From: Chloroflexota bacterium
Lineage (GTDB): Bacteria > Chloroflexota > Dehalococcoidia > UBA2979
Direction of reading: 5' to 3'
NCBI GenBank assembly: GCA_009839925.1
Contig: VXOS01000168.1
Span: 1-44,177, forward strand
Length of the DNA stretch: 44,177 nucleotides
The translations under genes and the position numbers were made by a program. Shown piece after piece: positions 30,902 through 38,770 of the stretch. The notes under the pieces were generated by a model. That model saw only the letters and a list, made by a program, of their open reading frames with translations. It searched no databases and was not told where the DNA came from. How positions within the stretch are numbered: the first letter of the stretch is position 1; each line of letters opens with the position of its first letter.

Positions 30902-32110
30902 TCAGTCCGCCTCGATCTCCGACAGCGCGGCGAGGATGCGCTCGCGCTCCTCGGCGCTGGCCGGGCGCGGGCGGTTCTCGTCGGGATCGATGTACACCGG
31001 GCGGAACCTGAGGGCGGGCGGCGCTACGTTGCTGAGTTCGACGATCGCGACCGTCGTGGCGAAGGGCCCCTCGCCGAGCGTGTCGAGATCCTCGCGGTCG
31101 AGGTCGAAGACGAAGTTGCCGAGGCCGTAGAGGATCAGGGCGTTCCCCCGGCGCTCCCACGGTTGCAGCGTGTGGGCGTGGTGGCCGATCACCAGGGTGG
31201 CGCCGGCATCAGCCGCGGCGGCGGCCAGTTCGCGCTGCTGCTCAGTGGGCGTGGCGTCGTACTCGTCCCCGAAGTGGAAGACGACGACCACGAAGTCCAC
31301 CGCGGACGTGATCGCGGCGACCGCTGAGCCGACCGCCCCGACCTCGGCGCGGGCGACCCCCGGCTGTCCCCCGTCGGCGAACTCCGAGGACCCCACGGCG
31401 CTGAAGCCCAGCAGCGCGACGAACGCTCCGCCCGCCTCGATGATCAGCGGCGCCTCCGCCTCGCGACGGTCGAGGCCGGCGCCGAAGTGGGCAACCTCGA
31501 TTGCATCGAGCGCGTCGAGCGTGTCGCGCAGCCCGACGGGGCCGAAGTCGAGCGCGTGGTTGTTGGACAGCGATACCGCATCGAACCCCGCGGCTCGCAG
31601 CGTCTCCGCGAGCTCGGGCGGGGCACGGAAGGTGTAGAACTTGTCGAGCGGCTCCCCGCGCTCGGTGAACGTCCCCTCGAGGTTGCCGATCAGCAGGTCA
31701 CTCCCCGCGAGCAGCGGCGCGACCCGCTCGAAGGGGTAGGCGGGCCCGTGCTGCTGCATCAGCGTGACGATGTCGCGCGCGAACATCAGGTCGCCGACGG
31801 CCGCGATCGTCAGCGTGATCGGCTCGGGGGGAGGCGTCGCCGTCGCTGCGGTGGGCGCGACGGTCGCTGCCGCTGACGGAGTCGGCGAAGCCGGCTCGGG
31901 CGTGGACGGCGTCGGCGAGGCGGCCTCGGGCGTGGATGTCGGAGGAGCGTCCGGTGTCGCCTCGACAGTGGCGACGGCGGTCGGGGTCGCGACCGGAGTC
32001 GGCGCGGCGTCGCGACCCGCGTCCGGCCCCAGCGCCCCGCAGGCTGCGAGCAGGAGCAGCAGCCCGGCGAGCGCCGGGCCGCCGGCGCGCCGCAGGCCGA
32101 ACCGCGGCAC
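30902..32110 (-). CDS. CapA-family (poly-gamma-glutamate type) metallophosphatase lipoprotein
   Basis: Lipobox LLLAAC, PT/SP-rich linker, AAVGDLMFARDI, GNLEGTFTERG, SLSNNHALDFG, IGHHAHTLQPWE. Confidence 0.9.
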   Translation of the reverse strand: MPRFGLRRAGGPALAGLLLLLAACGALGPDAGRDAAPTPVATPTAVATVEATPDAPPTSTPEAASPTPSTPEPASPTPSAAATVAPTAATATPPPEPITLTIAAVGDLMFARDIVTLMQQHGPAYPFERVAPLLAGSDLLIGNLEGTFTERGEPLDKFYTFRAPPELAETLRAAGFDAVSLSNNHALDFGPVGLRDTLDALDAIEVAHFGAGLDRREAEAPLIIEAGGAFVALLGFSAVGSSEFADGGQPGVARAEVGAVGSAVAAITSAVDFVVVVFHFGDEYDATPTEQQRELAAAAADAGATLVIGHHAHTLQPWERRGNALILYGLGNFVFDLDREDLDTLGEGPFATTVAIVELSNVAPPALRFRPVYIDPDENRPRPASAEERERILAALSEIEAD

Positions 32111-32122
32111 GCGGGACCGCTG

Positions 32123-32914
32123 CTAGAGGTTGTGCTCGCGCACGACGTCTTCGTCGTAAACGATGTTGCCCGTGTAGCTGCTCGCGTCCTGCTCGCACAT
32201 CCAGACGGTCGCCTTGCCCATGTCATCGGCCGTCTCGAAGTCGAGGGTCGGATTCTCCGGGTCGTTCTCGAAGAAGAGGTTGCCCGGCGTCTTCACGCGG
32301 CCGTTGGGCGAGAGCACGTTGACGGCGATGTTGTCGCCCTGCAGCGCCATCGCCTGGCGCTGCGAGAAGTGCTCGAGGCCGGACTTCTCCGGCCCGTACA
32401 GCAGGTCGCCGACGCTCGCGATCTGATCGTCGGTGTAGGGCCCGACGCCCGGCATGATCGAGCCGCGCGAGGAGACGTTGATGATGTGGCCGCCTCCCGC
32501 CTCCCGCATGTGCGGCACGACCGCGCGCATCGCGATGATCGGTCCCACGAGGTTGATCGCGATGCTCAGCTCGATGTGGCGCTCGCGCGCGCCGACGATG
32601 TCGCCCGGGATGAAGATCGCCGCGTTGTTGACGAGGACGTCGATCCGGCCCCACTCGGCGATCACCTGCTCGACCGCGCCGGTGATGCTCTCGGCGTCGC
32701 GCAGGTTCATCACCACCGGCAGCGCCGCTCCGCCCTCGGCGGCGATCTCCTCGCTGACGGAGTGGATCGTGCCGGGCAGGCGCGGGTCGGTGACCTCGAC
32801 CGTGCGGGCGGCGACGGCGACCTTCGCGCCGGCGCGCGCGAGGTACTTCGCGATGTCCGCGCCGATGCCGCGGCTGGCGCCGGCGACGATTGCAACCTTG
32901 TTCTCGAGCGACAT
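32123..32914 (-). CDS. SDR-family oxidoreductase (insert-containing subfamily)
   Basis: VAIVAGASRGIGADIAKYL; DVLVNNAAIF; YGPEK; VTDPRLPGTI insertion. Confidence 0.9.
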   Translation of the reverse strand: MSLENKVAIVAGASRGIGADIAKYLARAGAKVAVAARTVEVTDPRLPGTIHSVSEEIAAEGGAALPVVMNLRDAESITGAVEQVIAEWGRIDVLVNNAAIFIPGDIVGARERHIELSIAINLVGPIIAMRAVVPHMREAGGGHIINVSSRGSIMPGVGPYTDDQIASVGDLLYGPEKSGLEHFSQRQAMALQGDNIAVNVLSPNGRVKTPGNLFFENDPENPTLDFETADDMGKATVWMCEQDASSYTGNIVYDEDVVREHNL

Positions 32915-33062
32915 ATGCGGATTCCCCTCGTGTCTTGGTCACGGGTGTCGTACCGTCACGCCCGCAGCGCGGGTGCGGCCTGCGACAGCATATCGGGCAA
33001 GGCCGCCGCTGTCCGGCTTCCGGGCGGGGCAAGTGGCGGGAAACAGCAAGGAGGGCGGCACG

Positions 33063-33863
33063 ATGGCGGGTGAAGGCGGACAGCTCGAGGGGCGCGTCGC
33101 GGTGGTCACGGGCGGCTCGCGCGGCATCGGCGAGGCGATCGCGGTGCGTTACGCGATGGAGGGCGCGCGGGTCGCGCTGGCGGCGCGCACCGTCAACGAG
33201 GGCGACCACCGGCTGCTGTCCGGCAGCCTCACCGGCGTCGCCGCGCGCATCGAGGCCGCGGGCGGCGAGGCGCTGGGCGTGGCCTGCAACCTCTTCGAGG
33301 CGGCGGATCGCGAGCGCCTGATCGAGACGACCGAGGCCGAGCTCGGCCCCGTCGACATCCTCGTCAACAACGGCGCGGTGACCTGGTACAGCCCGATCGA
33401 CGCCTTCGACGCGGAGAAGCAGCGGGTGATGTTCGAGGTCCAGGTCCACGCCGCCGTGCACCTCTCCCAGTTGGTCGCGGAGGGCATGAGCGAGCGGGGC
33501 TGGGGCGCGATCGTCAACATGTCGTCCGGCTCGGCGCTGCACCCGGAGCTGGGCGCCGCGACCCACGGCGGCACGATCTACGGGATGTGCAAGTCGGCGC
33601 TGGAGCGCTTCAGCACCGGCTTCGCCGCCGAGCAGCCGGCGATCGCCGTGAACGCGATTCAGCCCGGCCTGATCGCCACCCCGGGTGTCGAGTACTTCGG
33701 GATCATCAACGACGAGAACCGCGACCGCGTCACGCCGGTCGAGCACGTCGCCGAGGCGTGTCTGCGGCTGGCGGTCAATGAGCCCTCGATGATCAGCGGC
33801 CGGATCGTGACGACCGCCGAGGTGCTCGAGGAGTTCGACCTGACCCCCTCGGAGCTGCCGTAG
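33063..33863 (+). CDS. SDR-family oxidoreductase (insert-containing subfamily)
   Basis: VAVVTGGSRGIGEAIAVRY; DILVNNGAV; YGMCK; NEGDHRLLSGSL insertion. Confidence 0.9.
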   Translation: MAGEGGQLEGRVAVVTGGSRGIGEAIAVRYAMEGARVALAARTVNEGDHRLLSGSLTGVAARIEAAGGEALGVACNLFEAADRERLIETTEAELGPVDILVNNGAVTWYSPIDAFDAEKQRVMFEVQVHAAVHLSQLVAEGMSERGWGAIVNMSSGSALHPELGAATHGGTIYGMCKSALERFSTGFAAEQPAIAVNAIQPGLIATPGVEYFGIINDENRDRVTPVEHVAEACLRLAVNEPSMISGRIVTTAEVLEEFDLTPSELP

Positions 33864-33881
33864 CCGCGACCGGCCCTGCGG

Positions 33882-34856
33882 TCAGTCGCCGAAGAGCGCG
33901 CTGCGCAGCGCGTTCTGCTGATCCGCCGCCCAGCCCTGCGAGATCGGCGACTCGGAGACGCTGTTCGGCGACCCGTGGAAGGCGACGGGGTAGACGTGCA
34001 GCTCCGTGCGCACGCCCGCCGCGTTCAGCGCCTGCGCATAGTCGATGCTCTCGTCGACGAACAGGTCGAGCGCGCCCACGTTGATGTAGGCCGGCGGCAA
34101 CCCCTCGAGGTTGGTGGCGCGCGCCGGTGCGGCGTAGACCGGGACGTCGTCGCCGCCGTTGTTGCCGGCGAGGTAGGAGCTCCAGCCGATCGTGTTCTTC
34201 TCGCGGTTCCAGAGCCGCGGGTCGGTGATCGCATGGCTGCTGTTCGAGATGTTGCGGTCGTCGATCATCGGGTAGACCAGCAGCTGGAAGCAGACGTCGA
34301 TCTCGCCCCGGTCGCGCGCCAGCAGCGCGAGCCCGGCACAAAGCCCGCCGCCCGCGCTCCCGCCGCCGATCGCGATCCGCGCCGGGTCGATTCCCAGCTC
34401 CCCGGCGGCTCCGGCGAACCACTTCAAGCCGGCGTAGCAGTCCTCGATCGGCGCGGGGTAGGGGTGCTCCGGCGCGAGCCGGTACTCGACCGAGGCGACG
34501 AGGATGCCGAGGTCCAGGGCCTGCTGCCCGCAGAACCCGTCGCTGCCGTCGACGCTGCCGACGACCATCCCGCCGCCGTGGATCCAGTAGAACGCCGGGC
34601 CGCCGGGCTCAAGGCCGTCCGGACGGTAGAGCCGCACCAGCACGTCCGGCGCGCCGTCCGGCCCGGGCGCGTAGCGGTCCTCGGTCGTGACGCCGTCCGG
34701 CACGGGCTCGATCTCGCGCTGGGCCGAGTGCTCCCGCATCGCCGCGACGGAGCCGCGGATGTCGTTGACGTCGAGCGGGCGTTCGGGCATGCCCTCGTAA
34801 ACCTCGAGGTGCAACTCGTCCAGCCGGCTCGGTATGTCGATGCCGCGGTCCGCCAT
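33882..34856 (-). CDS. Alpha/beta hydrolase (hormone-sensitive-lipase-like esterase)
   Basis: YWIHGGGMVVGS; IAIGGGSAGGGLCAGLAL; SVEYRLAPEHPYPAPIEDCYAGLKWF. Confidence 0.92.
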   Translation of the reverse strand: MADRGIDIPSRLDELHLEVYEGMPERPLDVNDIRGSVAAMREHSAQREIEPVPDGVTTEDRYAPGPDGAPDVLVRLYRPDGLEPGGPAFYWIHGGGMVVGSVDGSDGFCGQQALDLGILVASVEYRLAPEHPYPAPIEDCYAGLKWFAGAAGELGIDPARIAIGGGSAGGGLCAGLALLARDRGEIDVCFQLLVYPMIDDRNISNSSHAITDPRLWNREKNTIGWSSYLAGNNGGDDVPVYAAPARATNLEGLPPAYINVGALDLFVDESIDYAQALNAAGVRTELHVYPVAFHGSPNSVSESPISQGWAADQQNALRSALFGD

Positions 34857-34931
34857 GCTTCACCCCCTGCTCGGCGTGCGTGCTGCCTCGCGCGGATGGT
34901 ACCGCGCCCGCGCCTGCCGCGCGGTCTACCC

Positions 34932-35702
34932 TCAGACGACGAGGCCCGCCGAGGTGTGGATCGTCTGCGCGGTGATCTGACGGCTCTCCGGCAGGCAGAG
35001 GAAGACGATCGCGGCGGCCACGTCGGGCGGCTCGGCGGCGCGCCCGAAGAGATTCGAGAGGTACCCCTCGCGCGCGTCCGCATCGATGTCGCGCGTGCCG
35101 GTCATGCCAGTGCGCGTGAGCCCCGGCGCGACCGCGTTGACGTTGATCTCGTGCGGCCCCAGCTCGGCGGCGGCGCTGCGCGAGAGCTGCACGATCGCCG
35201 CCTTCGAGCTGGCGTAGGCGACGTGCGAGCGCGCGCGGAACGCCGAGCTGGAGCTGACGTTGACGATCCGTCCGCCCTCGCCGCGCTCGATCATGTGCCG
35301 CGCGACCTCCTGCATCAGCAGCATCGGTGCCTTCAGGTTGACGACGTGAACGCGGTCCCAGTCCTCCTCGGTCAGGTCGAGTAGCCCCCCGCGCGCGCTG
35401 ATCCCGGCGCAGTTCACGAGGATGTCGATCCGCCCGAAGGCGTCGAGCACCTGCCGCACGACGCCGGGAATGCCGCTCGTGTCGGCGAGGTCGTAGGTCA
35501 GCGTCAGGGCCTCGCCGGAGAGCGCCTCGGCGGCGGCCGCGCTGCGTGCGGCGCCCGCGCCCTCGCGGTCCAGCACCGCCACGCGCGCGCCGCGCCGCGC
35601 GAGCTCCCGCACCGTGGCCGCGCCGATCCCGGACGCCCCGCCCGTGACGAGCGCCACCTTGCCTGCCAGCGTCTGCTCGCGGGTCTGTTCCGTCGTCGTC
35701 AT
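34932..35702 (-). CDS. SDR-family oxidoreductase
   Basis: KVALVTGGASGIGAATVREL; DILVNCAGIS; YASSKAAIV. Confidence 0.92.
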   Translation of the reverse strand: MTTTEQTREQTLAGKVALVTGGASGIGAATVRELARRGARVAVLDREGAGAARSAAAAEALSGEALTLTYDLADTSGIPGVVRQVLDAFGRIDILVNCAGISARGGLLDLTEEDWDRVHVVNLKAPMLLMQEVARHMIERGEGGRIVNVSSSSAFRARSHVAYASSKAAIVQLSRSAAAELGPHEINVNAVAPGLTRTGMTGTRDIDADAREGYLSNLFGRAAEPPDVAAAIVFLCLPESRQITAQTIHTSAGLVV

Positions 35703-35808
35703 CGCCTCGCTCCTCTCGTCATCGCGGCGAGGGTAGCGCGCGACGCGGTCCGAGGGCGCCCGGTTCCGCTAAGGTGGCGATGAACGAACGGAATGGAGGG
35801 GGGCAGGC

Positions 35809-36690
35809 GTGCTGCTGGCAGGAAAGAACGCGGTGGTGACGGGATCGACGCGCGGCCTGGGCCGCGCCTACCTCGTGGGACTCGCCGAGGCGGGCGCGAA
35901 CGTGGTGGTCAACGGGCGCAACCTGGAGCAGTGCGATGCGCTCGCGGCGGAGATCAACGCCGGCCCGGGCGGCAACGCCGTCACGTTCCCCGAGAGCATC
36001 GCCAGCTGGGACGCGGGCGAGCGCATCGTCGACACCTGCGTCGAGGCCTTCGGAAGCATCGACATCCTCGTCAACAACGCGGGGATCGTGCGCGACCGCA
36101 TGATCTTCAACATGACCGAGGAGGAGTACGACGAGGTGCTGGCGACGAACCTCAAGGGCCACTTCTCCTGCACGCGCTTCGCCTCGCGCCACATGCGGGC
36201 GCAGGGGAGCGGGCGGATCATCAACATGACGGCCGACAGCGGCCTGAGCGGCTACACGGGCAACTCCAACTACTCGGCGACGAAGGGCGCGATCGCCACG
36301 ATCACGCGCGGCTGGGCGCTGGAGCTGATCAAGTACGGCATCACCGTCAACGCGATCTCGCCCTCGGCGCCGACGGAGATGACGGCGACGATTCCCGACA
36401 ACATCGACGCCATCAAGGGCTCGCGAGGGCTCACGCACGGCGGGCGCGGAGCGATGCGCACCGGCACGACCGAGGAGTGCGCCCCGATCGTCACCTACCT
36501 CTGCAGCGACGAGGCGCAGGAGATCACCGGCCAGATCTTCGGCATCGGCGCGGACCGGCTCTCGCTCTACTCGCACCCCGACCCGAAGATCCGCATCTTC
36601 AACGAGGGCGGCTGGACGGTGGACCTGATCCGCGAGCGCGTTCCCGCCCTCATGGTTCCCGCCCTCGAGTCGATCGAGCTGCGGGTTTAG
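35809..36690 (+). CDS. SDR-family oxidoreductase with C-terminal extension (GTG start)
   Basis: NAVVTGSTRGLGRAYLVGL; DILVNNAGIV; YSATKGAIA. Confidence 0.9.
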   Translation: MLLAGKNAVVTGSTRGLGRAYLVGLAEAGANVVVNGRNLEQCDALAAEINAGPGGNAVTFPESIASWDAGERIVDTCVEAFGSIDILVNNAGIVRDRMIFNMTEEEYDEVLATNLKGHFSCTRFASRHMRAQGSGRIINMTADSGLSGYTGNSNYSATKGAIATITRGWALELIKYGITVNAISPSAPTEMTATIPDNIDAIKGSRGLTHGGRGAMRTGTTEECAPIVTYLCSDEAQEITGQIFGIGADRLSLYSHPDPKIRIFNEGGWTVDLIRERVPALMVPALESIELRV

Positions 36691-36759
36691 GCGGGGCGGC
36701 GAGCGAGGCTGGCTGGGGCTGCGCTACTCCTCGCAGCGCCGGCCCGTCGCGCGCTCGAT

Positions 36760-38523
36760 CTACCGCAGCGGCTCCTCGTAGATCAGCTCACCACGGTGCA
36801 GACGGTACGCCGTGTCGAATGTCTGCTCGGCGGCGCGCACCGTCGGTGAGTGTGCCGTCAGGAAACGGGCCGCGCCGATCAGCACGTGCCCGCCCTCGGG
36901 ACGTTCGCCGAAGTGCTCGGCGAGGCGTACCGCCGCCTCGAAGATCTGGAACTCGTGGAACCCCGCGTCCTCGCGCAGCAACGCCGTCCCGAGGCCTGCC
37001 ACCAGCTCGTCGCGCCGTCCGGCGGCGAGCAGGTCCGCCGCGTGGCCCGCGGTCTCGTCGACATGTTGCTGCCGGTCGAACTCGGCGAGCAATGCGCCGA
37101 GGCTGGCTCCGCCGTTGCCGGAGACGGCCGGCGTCGGGATCGGCTGCTTGGGTACGTTCAGGAAGCGGTCGAGGTACACGGCTGCCGCGCCGTGCAGGAT
37201 GCCGCGCGCGAGCTCCCGCGAGGGGGCTCGCTTCGTTGCCTGGAACGCGGCGTGGGCGTACGTGAACGTGTGGTGGACGGTGTCCCAGTCGCCGAACTCG
37301 TTGGCGACGTGGAAGTGCACCGCCCTCCGGGCCGCTGCGTACGCGACGGCCGCTGACAGCTCCACGAGTGGCGCGCCCGCACGCGCCGCCTCGACCAGCC
37401 CGCGCAACGAGACCCGCGGATCGTCGTCGAGGATCGACTCCGCGAGCGGCTGGTGGCCGTCCCATCCCGCGTTCCGCTCGCCACCCTCGGCCAGCGCGCC
37501 GTCGAGGGCCGCGTCGGCCTCGGCGATCAGCCCGGGGAGGTCGACCGGGTGCTGCCAGCTTGCGGCCTCCTCCATGCGCTCGGCGCTCGCGACGAGCGGG
37601 ATGATGCTCGGCAGGATCGCCTCGGCGTGCCTCCATCCGACGTGATCGACGAGTTCGAACGCCTTGTTCGCGAAGTCGAGCGTGTGGCCGACGTCCATGA
37701 AGACGTGGTCGGTGCTGGCCGCGAACACCATGTCGGCCGTCTGCACGGGCGTCAGTCCGACCGCCACCGCGGTGCGCAGCGTGCGCTCGGCCGGGTTCTG
37801 CGAGCGTGTCTCCATGAAGCGCCGGAACCACGCGCGGAACACATCGGGGCGCCGCTCCGACGTGTCGAGCGGGTCGAGGTCGAAGTCGGGCGGTTGCCCG
37901 GCGGTCGAGCGGGCGACGTGTACGAGGCCCTGGTACAGCGCGCGCGGGCGGTCCTCCTCGGCAAGCACGGGAAGCGTGTTCGCCATGGTCGTGAGGATCG
38001 AGAGGCCGCTGCTCCACCCGTTCGCGCGGTTCCGCGTACCGAACAGCGCGGCGCGCTCGAGCAGCGGGCCGGTCGCGCCGAGTTCATGGAGGCCGATGAC
38101 GGCCTTGGCGAGCACGAGCCGGAGGTTCTGCTCCAGACCCTCGTCCAGTTTGCGCAGCCAGTGCGCCTCGCGGTCCGGCTCGCGCGGCGTGGGGTTGATC
38201 CAGACTTCGCCGTCGCGCACCTCGACGGCAAACGAGGTCACGTCGTCGGCGAAGGGGTCGAATGTTGAACCGCCGGCGAGGTCGAATCGCGCGTGGTGCC
38301 AGTGGCAGGTCAGGATGCCGTCGCGGATCGTGCCCTGGCTGAGCGGGAAGCCCATATGCGGGCAGCGGTTGTCGAGCGCGTACACCTCGCCGTCCACGAC
38401 GAAGACGACGATCGTGCGTCCGGCAGCCGATACGACGCGGGGCGCGCCACCTTCGAGGTCGGCGATCGGTCCCACGAGGACGTTCGCGCCGCTGCCCTCG
38501 CTGCCCGGCCTCGTGGTCGTCAT
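36760..38523 (-). CDS. Rieske [2Fe-2S] domain protein with large C-terminal helical domain
   Basis: CPHMGFPLSQGTIRDGILTCHWHHARFDLAGG near N-terminus; about 450 aa His-containing helical C-terminus. Confidence 0.85.
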   Translation of the reverse strand: MTTTRPGSEGSGANVLVGPIADLEGGAPRVVSAAGRTIVVFVVDGEVYALDNRCPHMGFPLSQGTIRDGILTCHWHHARFDLAGGSTFDPFADDVTSFAVEVRDGEVWINPTPREPDREAHWLRKLDEGLEQNLRLVLAKAVIGLHELGATGPLLERAALFGTRNRANGWSSGLSILTTMANTLPVLAEEDRPRALYQGLVHVARSTAGQPPDFDLDPLDTSERRPDVFRAWFRRFMETRSQNPAERTLRTAVAVGLTPVQTADMVFAASTDHVFMDVGHTLDFANKAFELVDHVGWRHAEAILPSIIPLVASAERMEEAASWQHPVDLPGLIAEADAALDGALAEGGERNAGWDGHQPLAESILDDDPRVSLRGLVEAARAGAPLVELSAAVAYAAARRAVHFHVANEFGDWDTVHHTFTYAHAAFQATKRAPSRELARGILHGAAAVYLDRFLNVPKQPIPTPAVSGNGGASLGALLAEFDRQQHVDETAGHAADLLAAGRRDELVAGLGTALLREDAGFHEFQIFEAAVRLAEHFGERPEGGHVLIGAARFLTAHSPTVRAAEQTFDTAYRLHRGELIYEEPLR

Positions 38524-38770
38524 GGCTCACCCCTCGATCGTTGAACACGATCGAGTCAAACCGAGTTAATCCAGCCGATCGAGTATAGAACCCGCGAGCA
38601 CGGGCGGGGACGCGCGCCGGCCCGGACACTTCCCCGGGATGTCTCCCCTCACGCCCACCGCATCGGCCTGGAGGTGCGGCGGGGAATCGAGAGAAGGAGG
38701 CTGCCGTGGCGGACGGTCGGCACTACCGGAGCTGCAACCGGGCGGCCCGGGCGTGTTCGAGCGGCGAAGC

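Noticed and set aside
38535-38581. CGATCG-rich pattern as a genome-wide HIP1-like repeat
   Set aside because: GCGATCGC-like words are common here mainly because of Ala-Ile-Ala codons (GCG ATC GCG); kept only as a weak local finding.
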